Positions 40,293 to 48,223 of a stretch of DNA of 64,000 nt are shown one piece after another. The stretch spans positions 1 through 64,000 of the forward strand of contig JAEWPL010000222.1 of assembly GCA_023460615.1 (NCBI GenBank). Direction: 5' to 3'. The notes below the pieces were generated by a model. The model made no database searches. It was not told the origin of the DNA and saw nothing but the letters and a program-made list of their open reading frames with translations. The translations under genes and the position numbers were made by a program. This stretch comes from Pseudomonadota bacterium (GTDB lineage: Bacteria; Pseudomonadota; Gammaproteobacteria; Enterobacterales; Succinivibrionaceae). Every line of letters begins with the position of its first letter. The stretch's first letter is position 1.

Positions 40293-40461
40293 TTGTTGGG
40301 TGTTTGCTTGCAGGAAGTGTGGACATCTATTATTTGTAGATAAGAATAAGTCGTTAAAGAAAGTGTATACTTGTGAGTGTCCAGAATGTGGAGAAGAGCC
40401 ATATGAAAATTGGACAATTATGGGTGAAGGAAATGGAAAAACTTTTGAATGGAGAAGATGA
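40273..40461 (+). CDS. Small zinc-ribbon protein (62 aa)
   Basis: CRKCGH and CECPECG form a zinc ribbon. The start at 40273 (MSKAIYD) follows AAGGAGGGTG. Function unknown. Confidence 0.72.
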   Translation: MSKAIYDCWVFACRKCGHLLFVDKNKSLKKVYTCECPECGEEPYENWTIMGEGNGKTFEWRR

Positions 40462-41003
40462 GTGTGAATAAGAAATTAGTGGAAGAATTTGTAGATAAAT
40501 ATTATAGTGAAAAATTTAAAATTATAAAGTCTTATATAGGAGGCGACTTATCATCAATAGAAATAATGCCGCCAGGTGATGGTCAAAGCATTTATATTTG
40601 GGATGAAGAATTAGTAGAAGAAAGACCTGTAGATAATGAATTAACTATCGAGTTAAATATGCAGGTGTTAGGTAATCGTCTTCAAACAGATGAAGAAGAT
40701 ATGCTTGAAACAATCAATTATTTTTTAGGTAACACACCAATAGTTTGTATTTGTGCTGATTATGGTGACTTTACAGATGTTATGGCTGTTGATGTAGATA
40801 TGAGCGTCGATGATGTAATTGAGACATACATTACACCTTTATTATATGACATTGGGGCATTAAGTGATGGCGATAGTGACACTTTATCTCATTTAGTAAA
40901 TCATTCTATATTAACATCTTCAGATGGCGTAGATATTAATGGGGTGAGAATTTATATGACCGAAATGTCCAAATCTTTATACGATGCATTGGAGGAAGTA
41001 TGA
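40458..41003 (+). CDS. Unrecognised 181-residue acidic protein
   Basis: The start MSVNKKLVEE is 3 codons inside the longest frame; both fit GGAG sites. Very acidic, no motif. Its stop overlaps the next start (ATGA). Confidence 0.7.
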   Translation: MSVNKKLVEEFVDKYYSEKFKIIKSYIGGDLSSIEIMPPGDGQSIYIWDEELVEERPVDNELTIELNMQVLGNRLQTDEEDMLETINYFLGNTPIVCICADYGDFTDVMAVDVDMSVDDVIETYITPLLYDIGALSDGDSDTLSHLVNHSILTSSDGVDINGVRIYMTEMSKSLYDALEEV

Positions 41004-41272
41004 TAAAAGAATATTTATTTAAGGTTACTAAGGAGCAATATGTCAAGGTTAGTGCTACGAACAAAGAAGACGCTTATGGGCTAGCAGAAGAAAATAGTTT
41101 GATAGATACGAGCGATGAAGAAGTAATGGATATTGAATTGATAGATGTTTATGACGAGGATGTAGATGCTACATATGATGATTATAAATTAGGAATGTAT
41201 GACACAGACGAAGATGAGGACTGTAGGGACTATGACGAAGAAAGAATTAACAATTATTTTTATGGAAGCTAA
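41000..41272 (+). CDS. Unrecognised 90-residue acidic protein
   Basis: Beta strands at the start (KEYLFKVTKEQYVKVSATN), then an extremely Asp/Glu-rich C-terminal half. It could be a DNA mimic, but no family is recognised. Confidence 0.7.
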   Translation: MIKEYLFKVTKEQYVKVSATNKEDAYGLAEENSLIDTSDEEVMDIELIDVYDEDVDATYDDYKLGMYDTDEDEDCRDYDEERINNYFYGS

Positions 41273-41474
41273 GGCTAATAAAAGCGATGTCTGTGTGGAA
41301 GTTACTGTACCAGGACAAGAAAATACAGAATATATAGTCAACAAAAATAAAAGTATAGATAACAAACTAGATTATTACTTTCAAACATATGATGATAATT
41401 TAGTACATAAACATAATGAAGCAATACGCATAGTTAATGCTTTTGCAATAGATTTTTATATGGGAGGTGATTGA
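41232..41474 (+). CDS. Unrecognised ~80-residue protein
   Basis: Begins MTKKELTIIFMEAKANK; the start is uncertain because ATGs at 41199 and 41263 share the frame. It overlaps the preceding gene. Alpha/beta, no motif. Confidence 0.58.
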   Translation: MTKKELTIIFMEAKANKSDVCVEVTVPGQENTEYIVNKNKSIDNKLDYYFQTYDDNLVHKHNEAIRIVNAFAIDFYMGGD

Positions 41475-41475
41475 T

Positions 41476-41817
41476 TTGAATAAAATCAAAGAGAAATTAA
41501 AAAAGATATTTTTTACAGATGAAGATGAAGTGCAAGGCGATGACTTTGCTACTAAAAGAGAAATGTTCTATTTTGTAGGAATGATAGTTGGTATTCTTGT
41601 TTCAATACTTGTCATTTTGTTCGCAGCAATTACGATGTCAATGTGTGAAGATTTAGTTGGTGTGATACAGGCAGACAAAGCTGAAATAGATAGATTAGGG
41701 CACCTAAATAACTATCATTCTGGAGAAGCAGTAAAATACAAAATGATGTATGAGGACTTATACGATACTTATGTATCTTCACAAGAACAAAAGGAGGCAG
41801 GTGTTCATAATGACTGA
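41476..41817 (+). CDS. Single-span membrane protein (113 aa)
   Basis: The TTG start at 41476 lies 5 nt after GGAGGTGA; a GTG at 41467 is less well placed. A hydrophobic span at about 35-57 (FVGMIVGILVSILVILFAAI) is followed by an external or coiled segment. Spanin-like or anchor roles are possible; not identified. Confidence 0.72.
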   Translation: MNKIKEKLKKIFFTDEDEVQGDDFATKREMFYFVGMIVGILVSILVILFAAITMSMCEDLVGVIQADKAEIDRLGHLNNYHSGEAVKYKMMYEDLYDTYVSSQEQKEAGVHND

Positions 41818-42058
41818 AGCAGAAAGACGTTATTTTCAAGAATATGTTAAGGAGGTATTTCATTACGAGCATCAATGTTCTACTGAAATACTTGCTAGGG
41901 TGCTATTATTATGCGAGCTTTTAATTGAAAAGGGTTTAATCACAGATGCAGAAGTGGCAGAGAAATTAGCTGCTCCAAATGTTGCTGAGATAATGACAGA
42001 ATTAAATTATGGTGATGATACGTGGAAAGAGGAGGAAATTCAGAATGAGTCAAATTAA
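41810..42058 (+). CDS. Unrecognised 82-residue helical protein
   Basis: The start MTEAERRYFQ at 41810 follows AAGGAGG. All-helical, ending acidic. Function unknown. Confidence 0.68.
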   Translation: MTEAERRYFQEYVKEVFHYEHQCSTEILARVLLLCELLIEKGLITDAEVAEKLAAPNVAEIMTELNYGDDTWKEEEIQNESN

Positions 42059-42449
42059 TTTTAAAGGAAAATACTTTAGTAAAAATGAAGACGCCGTGCA
42101 CGTTTCTGATGACGTCACTCAAGAAATGATTGATGAAGTTATAGAAAACTTAATAGCATCAAAAGAAGATGTGGATTTTATATTCCAAGCAACTGGTGAT
42201 ACATTAGTGGCTGGAGCAAAATGGGATGAAGAAGGGGAAATAGATGTTATAGTTACTCAAAAATATTCAAATGCTTGTCTATTAAAAGATAAATATGGCA
42301 ATTATCAACCTATTGATTGGTTGGAAGAACAAGAAAAGGACGAGTTGTCAGATAGGTCGGTTGATGAATTAGTGGCAGAGATAATGTCATTAAGAAAAGA
42401 ACTAGAAGACCAAAGAAAACCACAATACAATCCAAGACGCGAAGTATAG
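42045..42449 (+). CDS. Unrecognised 134-residue protein
   Basis: Start at 42045 (MSQINFKGKY) after GAGGAGG. The C-terminus ELVAEIMSLRKELEDQRK is a coiled coil. No family recognised. Confidence 0.7.
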   Translation: MSQINFKGKYFSKNEDAVHVSDDVTQEMIDEVIENLIASKEDVDFIFQATGDTLVAGAKWDEEGEIDVIVTQKYSNACLLKDKYGNYQPIDWLEEQEKDELSDRSVDELVAEIMSLRKELEDQRKPQYNPRREV

Positions 42450-42478
42450 TTGACAAAAACAATATAATGTGCTAAGAT
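42450..42478 (+). promoter_or_regulatory. Sigma-70-type promoter of the RlpA-like gene
   Basis: TTGACA, 17 nt, TAAGAT, about 25 nt before the GTG start at 42504. Confidence 0.7.
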
Positions 42479-42503
42479 ATATATGATAGGAGGTCTGAAA
42501 GAC

Positions 42504-43100
42504 GTGAAAAAAGTATGTATTTTAGCACTTTATTTTATGTTATTTTGTTTAGTTTTTATACAATTTAATGGTCAAAACCATCAAAAACCCACAGAAAATG
42601 AAGTAAAAGTAGAAGAAGATATTCCGCCCCCCAAAAAGGTGGAAATTGAGGTAGTTGAAGAAATAATTGAAGAAGAGACAAAACAATATGTACAATATCG
42701 ACTAACAAGTTTTTGGAATAATGATGGATATGGTACGGGTGCGTGCACTGGTTCGGGTTTATGTGAAGATGATTTTCAAATCAATAACAAAGGTTGGTAC
42801 ACATATAATGGTAAACTTGTATTAGCGGCCGCCACTTATGAATGTTTAAATGCAAAAAGTGGTGCTTGCGGAAAATGGAACGTTGCTCGTAGTGATAAAA
42901 CATATTATCATTATCGTGATACTATTGAACTTATTATAGATGGCATTGAATACGAGGGAATTATCTTGGATAGTTGTGGCGCGTGTATGTATGTTAATAA
43001 TGAGCAACGCATAGATTTATTTGTTAGTGGAAAAAGTTCTTCTATAGACAGAGGATATAGGGGTAACAATACAATATCAGTATTTAAGGGGGTGGAGTAA
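42504..43100 (+). CDS. Secreted 3D/RlpA-like (double-psi beta-barrel) cell-wall protein (198 aa)
   Basis: GTG start after AGGAGGT. VKKVCILALYFMLFCLVFIQF is a signal peptide or membrane anchor. An acidic, Pro-containing linker (about 30-60) leads to a domain with VLAAATYEC, GIILDSCGACMYVNNEQRIDLFVSG, which parallels the DTGGAIKGNRIDLYF block of 3D/RlpA barrels; the catalytic-type Asp is in LDSCG. Unusually rich in Cys. Probably acts on peptidoglycan outside the membrane. Confidence 0.75.
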   Translation: MKKVCILALYFMLFCLVFIQFNGQNHQKPTENEVKVEEDIPPPKKVEIEVVEEIIEEETKQYVQYRLTSFWNNDGYGTGACTGSGLCEDDFQINNKGWYTYNGKLVLAAATYECLNAKSGACGKWNVARSDKTYYHYRDTIELIIDGIEYEGIILDSCGACMYVNNEQRIDLFVSGKSSSIDRGYRGNNTISVFKGVE

Positions 43101-43348
43101 TGGGTTTTATTCAAATGCCAGAGAATATGAAAAAAGAAACGGTACAAATACCAATGTTAGAAAATAATGGTGGTAATGCTTATCGTATATTAAATACAAA
43201 GAAACCTTTTACGTGTCCTGTATGTATAGGACGAGGTTTTGTATCTGGTGGATTTTATAGTTCGACAGGTAATAGTTGGGTAACAACAACGACTGCGCCA
43301 GAGACTTGTAGAAGTTGCAATGGAACAGGAGTGGTGTGGAGTGATTAA
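43100..43348 (+). CDS. DnaJ-type zinc-finger protein (82 aa)
   Basis: CPVCIGRGFV and CRSCNGTGVV are two CxxCxGxG repeats like those in the DnaJ zinc domain, separated by 25 residues. No J domain. The ATG overlaps the previous stop. Confidence 0.75.
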   Translation: MGFIQMPENMKKETVQIPMLENNGGNAYRILNTKKPFTCPVCIGRGFVSGGFYSSTGNSWVTTTTAPETCRSCNGTGVVWSD

Positions 43349-43787
43349 TATCGATAATATTAGTGCTGGATGGGCAGACCTACATTTAGGATATTGTACA
43401 TTTTCAGTTAGTTATTTATCTTATTTAAAAATGGAACTTGATACGTTGTTTGATTTAGAAGAAAGAGATGATGAAAGCGCCGTTAATAAAATAATATTAG
43501 AAGGCGAGGGGCAAGGAGATTTAACTTTAGTAGCATACTTAACATATGGAGACCTTAATCGATTTGAAGAAGAATACGCCCCAGAAAATTTTGGCTTCAT
43601 ACTTAATATAGTTTGGCAGCGTATTTATAGCAAAGATGACGAACATCACACTATAATGCAATTCCCGTTTGATAAGTTTAAAAAGGAATATGCTGAGCTA
43701 ATGGAAAGAATTAAAGATGATTATATTAGAAACTTTATGTGTGTTCAAAACGAAGAAGAATATCAAGAGATGCTAGCAGATTACTAA
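43341..43787 (+). CDS. Unrecognised 148-residue acidic protein
   Basis: GTG start at 43341 (VINIDNISAG) overlapping the previous gene. Acidic alpha/beta protein, no motif. Confidence 0.68.
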   Translation: MINIDNISAGWADLHLGYCTFSVSYLSYLKMELDTLFDLEERDDESAVNKIILEGEGQGDLTLVAYLTYGDLNRFEEEYAPENFGFILNIVWQRIYSKDDEHHTIMQFPFDKFKKEYAELMERIKDDYIRNFMCVQNEEEYQEMLADY

Positions 43788-43806
43788 GGAAGAAAGGGAT
43801 TATAAA

Positions 43807-45045
43807 ATGGAAAATTATGAATTACCTCTATCTCCTAATTATGTTTGTAATTGGGGAATAAGAGAAGCAATTAGAGAATTATTACAAAACGCTATTGATG
43901 GTGAAAATTGTGGTCATCCGAAAGAAATTGAATATAATGAGTCGGAAAGAACTTTATACATAAGAAACAAAAATACCAAATTACCTAAATCATCATTAGT
44001 ACTTGGATGTTCAAGTAAGGATAGTATTGAAGGAATGATTGGTAAATTTGGAGAAGGGTATAAATTAGCGTTAATAGTTTTATTAAGAAAGGGCTTCACA
44101 GTTAATATTATTAATGCTGACGAAGAGTGGATACCAAACTTTACTATTAGTGAAAAATTCGGTACGCAAGTATTAAATATAGAAGTTAATAACTTAGAGC
44201 ACGCGGAGACAGATTTATGTTTTTCTATTTCTGGTGTAGATAAAGATTTATACGACGAATTATTAACATACTTTCCTTGTATAGATGGCGACTATGGTAA
44301 TATGGTTGAGTCTGAAAATGGTTATATTTTATTAGAACCAAAGTTTAAAGGCAAAATGTATGTTGAAGGATTATATATTCAATCTGACGATAATTTTAAA
44401 TATGGATATAATTTTAATTCAGACGTTGTTGATTTAGATAGAGATAGAAAAGCAATTAATTATTATGAGTTAAGAAAATTAACGGCGGCATCTGTGGTTA
44501 CAGCAGAAACCTGTTGCCCAGAATTATTTAAAGCAATTAGTGACAGTTATACAGACGTTAAAGATATTACTGATGTATTAGATGATGCTAGTGATGATTT
44601 TCTACAGCAATATAGGGATATGCTTTATGAAGAAAAGGGTTTAGAAGAGAATACTTTAGTAGCAACAGAGTCAGTGATGAAACAATTAGAACAAATGGAT
44701 GTAGATATGCCAATAGTAAAGGGTACTGAAATAGAGAGCTATTTGATTGCTAAGGCTAACGATAAATTAGGATTGATATACCAAGCCAAAGAAGCTGCGT
44801 CTAAGAAAAGTGATGAAGATGATGCTTGGCACTATGTTAGAAATTCTAATTGGATGTCCTTAAAGTGTTGGTTTGATAAATATTGCAAACGTATTTCTAA
44901 AGAAGGGAAAGAGCAATTTGCTTCAATAATGAATAGAATGGAACCATCAGATTTATATCACATTAAAAAGTATCTGCCAGAGGGCTTCATTTGGACAGAA
45001 GAAAATTTTGATGATTTAGAAGAACAAATTAAAAACCGAACTTAA
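43807..45045 (+). CDS. GHKL-type ATPase (412 aa)
   Basis: REAIRELLQNAIDG (19-32) supplies the N-box E, N and D, and GMIGKFGEGYKLAL (75-88) the glycine-rich lid typical of Hsp90/gyrase/histidine-kinase/MutL ATPases. The C-terminal half is helical and acidic, without a histidine-kinase H-box or topoisomerase domains. Function unknown; an ATP-driven clamp or chaperone is possible. A terminator follows at 45031-45060. Confidence 0.82.
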   Translation: MENYELPLSPNYVCNWGIREAIRELLQNAIDGENCGHPKEIEYNESERTLYIRNKNTKLPKSSLVLGCSSKDSIEGMIGKFGEGYKLALIVLLRKGFTVNIINADEEWIPNFTISEKFGTQVLNIEVNNLEHAETDLCFSISGVDKDLYDELLTYFPCIDGDYGNMVESENGYILLEPKFKGKMYVEGLYIQSDDNFKYGYNFNSDVVDLDRDRKAINYYELRKLTAASVVTAETCCPELFKAISDSYTDVKDITDVLDDASDDFLQQYRDMLYEEKGLEENTLVATESVMKQLEQMDVDMPIVKGTEIESYLIAKANDKLGLIYQAKEAASKKSDEDDAWHYVRNSNWMSLKCWFDKYCKRISKEGKEQFASIMNRMEPSDLYHIKKYLPEGFIWTEENFDDLEEQIKNRT

Positions 45046-45060
45046 TCGTTCGGTTTTTTT
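45031..45060 (+). terminator. Bidirectional rho-independent terminator
   Basis: ACCGAAC/GTTCGGT hairpin with A and T tracts on either side, between convergent genes ending at 45045 and 45042. Confidence 0.88.
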
Positions 45061-46256
45061 AACCATTCAAGGAATAATGTTCTCATCCTTTTAGAGGGAA
45101 TATATACATCTATTGGTTTATTATTTCTAATAGCACTTCTATATATGAATTGAACTAATTCGGATAGTGCGAATTTATCTTCAAATTCTTTACCAACGGC
45201 AATATTATTAAATGTAAAAAAGTTTTTAATAGTTGGTTTAAAGTATCTATTGCCGATATACGCTATTGCTCTTTTATAGCTATATTCGTTAGTGGCTCTG
45301 GAATTGATTGGAGCAAAACTCTTTGTAAAACCTTTACGCTTAATTGCACCCCTATATTCTTTAAAAGTTGTCCACAGTAATTCTTTACTATTTGCCTTTG
45401 TGTGGCTTCTAAAAAAATTATAAATATTGTTTTGAAGTTTTATCATCTCATAGCTCCTTCTCTTACGAGCAAACCACGATAAAGATAAAGATGTATTTTT
45501 ATTGCCTATTTCATTTAAAGAGGTATCGCTACACACTCTAATTAAAGATTTTGCTTTAGTATAATCATATACCTGAGGTATTGGTGTAAGCCTATAATTT
45601 TTAACATACCATTGCGTATATGTTGTTCCAAAGTAATCAAAGTATCTTTTTTGTATTTGTCCATCAAACATATAAGTTAGTACATATATCTCTTTGAAAG
45701 ACTTAAATACCTTATATGGGAACATCCACATTAAAGATATTATTGTATTATCTTTATCTGCGTAAGCAAAGACATTATTCATTTTTATCATTTTTTTATA
45801 TTCATCAAAGGCACCTTGATAGTGTTCGTCATTCCATTCAGCCATATGGGTTCTAGGATGCACGGTTATCTTATTACTTAGTAATTTTAGGTCTGATTTA
45901 GATATTGGCAGTTCATCAACTACATCTGCAACCTCATCCATAACTAAGATGTAGTCTTGTAGTAATTCGATAGATATAGCCTCTTCGTCAATTTTTTTAA
46001 ATAATGCGTGTGTTGTTACAATGTTTTTACCTTCTCTAATTAAAGAAGTTAAGTGTTCTATTTTAGTACTTTTTTTGTCGTTAGGTGTTGGTGATACAAA
46101 GTTCTTGTTTGGGCACGCTTTTTTTATTCTTTCAACTTCACTAAGAAATGGTGTGACAAAAAGATATTTTTGTCCGCTTGTGTCTTCATTCATTTTATTT
46201 ATTAGTGCTGTTGTTTTACCAATTCCACATCCCGCATCAACTACATTGACTTTCAT
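45042..46256 (-). CDS. DEAD/DEAH-like phage helicase (404 aa)
   Basis: Walker A GCGIGKTT at 9-16 and DEVAD (107-111) as a Walker B/DEAD equivalent, with VTPFLSEV and TTHALF as motifs Ia/II-adjacent. The C-terminal FNNIAVGKEFEDKFALSELVQFIYRSAIRNNKPIDVYIPS-type region is typical of a helicase family in Gram-positive phages. The middle is diverged. Role: probably replication or recombination. Oriented against its neighbours, in an operon with 46237-46956. Confidence 0.84.
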   Translation of the reverse strand: MKVNVVDAGCGIGKTTALINKMNEDTSGQKYLFVTPFLSEVERIKKACPNKNFVSPTPNDKKSTKIEHLTSLIREGKNIVTTHALFKKIDEEAISIELLQDYILVMDEVADVVDELPISKSDLKLLSNKITVHPRTHMAEWNDEHYQGAFDEYKKMIKMNNVFAYADKDNTIISLMWMFPYKVFKSFKEIYVLTYMFDGQIQKRYFDYFGTTYTQWYVKNYRLTPIPQVYDYTKAKSLIRVCSDTSLNEIGNKNTSLSLSWFARKRRSYEMIKLQNNIYNFFRSHTKANSKELLWTTFKEYRGAIKRKGFTKSFAPINSRATNEYSYKRAIAYIGNRYFKPTIKNFFTFNNIAVGKEFEDKFALSELVQFIYRSAIRNNKPIDVYIPSKRMRTLFLEWLKKPND

Positions 46257-46956
46257 CTTTTATCCCCCCTTTATTAATAAACAGTTTTAAAGCTCTTATG
46301 ATGTCTTCATTATTATTTAATGACATTTTATAAAGTAAGTCAAGACCATCATTTTCGTATATGAATTGTATGATTTTATTTTGACATTTAAAATTTTTAC
46401 CTTGGCACTGTAAACATTTACTATTTTTGGTCTTCTTTTCTCCAAAGTATCTAACTCTATCTGGATAGTAATAGCCACACTCATTACATTTTTTCCACCT
46501 ATCTGTATTTTTTAGTTTTAAGTCATTTTCAATACACATTACAGACCAAATATCGTAATCTTTTAAGTTTGGTGGGGTGTTGATATAGAGAGGGTCTAGT
46601 TCATTAGGGGTTTTGACATTGAAGAATAAACAAGCTTCATAAAAACCTTTCTTACGGGATGAATAGATATGCTTATTATCAATCCTTCTTATTTCCATAT
46701 GTCTTAAGAGATATTTAACACCATTTTCGTTTATGAACCACATCTTGATATTTCTATATGCTCCAGGTCTGTTTGGATTGTATTCAAACACTTTCATATA
46801 ACGAGATATGGCACTATCTCTAAAGCTAGATACTTTGTCGTATTTACATAATATTCTTGTTAAAAAACTTTTTAGGGGGTACCATTTAATTCCTTCCTCA
46901 TCAGTCAGTTGGTCTAAGACCTTTTCACCTATATATACTTGCTGTATTGTAAACAT
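46237..46956 (-). CDS. Zinc-finger protein paired with the helicase (239 aa)
   Basis: CNECGYYYPDRVRYFGEKKTKNSKCLQC (about 165-192) is a zinc finger, preceded by a basic domain with KSFLTRILCKYDKVSSFRDSAISRY and FINENGVKYLLRHM, reminiscent of phage antirepressor/DNA-binding modules. The start at 46956 fits the predicted transcript start; the longer frame to 47001 would begin in the promoter. Confidence 0.72.
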   Translation of the reverse strand: MFTIQQVYIGEKVLDQLTDEEGIKWYPLKSFLTRILCKYDKVSSFRDSAISRYMKVFEYNPNRPGAYRNIKMWFINENGVKYLLRHMEIRRIDNKHIYSSRKKGFYEACLFFNVKTPNELDPLYINTPPNLKDYDIWSVMCIENDLKLKNTDRWKKCNECGYYYPDRVRYFGEKKTKNSKCLQCQGKNFKCQNKIIQFIYENDGLDLLYKMSLNNNEDIIRALKLFINKGGIKDESQCS

Positions 46957-46972
46957 AATTATCACCATTGTT

Positions 46973-47001
46973 ATTCTAACATATATCTTAAGATTTGTCA
47001 A
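46973..47001 (-). promoter_or_regulatory. Sigma-70-type promoter of the inverted helicase pair
   Basis: Minus-strand TTGACA, 17 nt, TAGAAT, back to back with the plus-strand promoter at 47009-47037. Confidence 0.82.
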
Positions 47002-47008
47002 ATTGTTA

Positions 47009-47037
47009 TTGACAAATTCGCATTTTTTTGTTATAAT
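47009..47037 (+). promoter_or_regulatory. Sigma-70-type promoter of the nucleotide/RNA polymerase operon
   Basis: TTGACA, 17 nt, TATAAT: full consensus, about 35 nt before the gene at 47074. Confidence 0.9.
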
Positions 47038-47073
47038 ATGTATATAATGTAGGATAAAGAGAGGAGGTCTGTG

Positions 47074-47664
47074 ATGACAACTATTTATGTTGATTTTGAT
47101 AATACAATGGTCGAGAGCAATCAGAGAATTATTGAGTTATTAAATGAAAGATATGGTTTATCTAAAACAGAAGCAGATTTACTTGATTACGGATACCAAT
47201 CCATAGCTCCAATTACCGAAGAAGAAAAAATTGCGTTATTTGAGAGCGATGACTTTTTTGATAATTTAAAATTTAAAAGTGACTTTTTAAAAGTTTTTAA
47301 TAAATACTACGGGCAAGTAGAATTTATTGTTACTACAAAAGGCACTCCAAAAAATTTATTAAAAAAAGAAGCCTGGATTAAAGAACATATCCCATATCAG
47401 GTGAAATTTGTTGGTATAACTAATGACAGCCTAAGTAAAAAGCAAGTTGATATGTCAGATGGTATACAGATAGATGATTGTACGGCGGCTTTAGACACAA
47501 ATGCTAGTTTAAAGATTTTATATAAAGACAATCATAATTTTAGTTGGCAGTCTGATTATAGCAATACAGATATAATGGTTGTAAATGATTGGGAAGAAAT
47601 AGATGAAATAATATCTTTCTATTCCATATATGATTATAAAACATTAAGTAAAAAAGGAGAGTAA
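47074..47664 (+). CDS. 5'(3')-deoxyribonucleotidase-like HAD phosphatase (196 aa)
   Basis: YVDFDNTMVESN is HAD motif I (D7, D9, T11); FIVTTKGTPKN gives motif II (T) and the later IDDCTAALD motif IV acidic residues. Resembles phage 5' nucleotidases that act in dNMP metabolism. Followed at once by a dNMP kinase. ATG at 47074 chosen over GTG at 47071 by spacing to GAGGAGGT. Confidence 0.82.
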   Translation: MTTIYVDFDNTMVESNQRIIELLNERYGLSKTEADLLDYGYQSIAPITEEEKIALFESDDFFDNLKFKSDFLKVFNKYYGQVEFIVTTKGTPKNLLKKEAWIKEHIPYQVKFVGITNDSLSKKQVDMSDGIQIDDCTAALDTNASLKILYKDNHNFSWQSDYSNTDIMVVNDWEEIDEIISFYSIYDYKTLSKKGE

Positions 47665-47667
47665 CAG

Positions 47668-48210
47668 ATGAAGAAAATAATTTTATTTAGTGGTAAAGCA
47701 GAAAATGGTAAAACTACAGCTGCTGAATTGTTAAAGGATATTTTGGAGTCTGAGGGTCAAAGTGTTGTCATTACGAGATACGCTTATTACCTAAAGGATT
47801 TAGCAAAAAGATATTGTAATTGGGATGGGCAAAAAGATGAAGCTGGTCGTCGTTTATTACAAGTATTAGGGACTGATATTATTAGGCAAAAATTAAACAA
47901 GCCAAATTTTCACGTTGGTAGAATTTGTGAAGATATAGAAATATGTCAAGATTGTGTAGATTATGTCTTAATTGATGATACAAGATTTGAAAATGAAATA
48001 TATTATCCGAAGGCTATGTTTGGCGATAAGGTGGTAGCAATAAGAGTAATAAGAACTACACCAGATTTTCACTCACATCTTAGCAAAGAACAATTAAATC
48101 ATAGAAGTGAGACGGCATTAGATAACTTTAAAGGTTTTGACTTTGTGGTTGAAGCGAAGGATATTGACGAATTAAAGTCTGCTATGCAAGAATTAAGCAA
48201 ATCTATTTAG
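47668..48210 (+). CDS. Deoxynucleoside monophosphate kinase (180 aa)
   Basis: P-loop SGKAENGKTT at 8-17; DDTRFENEI and RSETALDNFKGFDFVV match T4 gp1-like dNMP kinases, which phosphorylate dNMPs (including modified ones) for DNA synthesis. It is in an operon with the nucleotidase. Confidence 0.87.
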   Translation: MKKIILFSGKAENGKTTAAELLKDILESEGQSVVITRYAYYLKDLAKRYCNWDGQKDEAGRRLLQVLGTDIIRQKLNKPNFHVGRICEDIEICQDCVDYVLIDDTRFENEIYYPKAMFGDKVVAIRVIRTTPDFHSHLSKEQLNHRSETALDNFKGFDFVVEAKDIDELKSAMQELSKSI

Positions 48211-48223
48211 GAGGAGTGATAAC

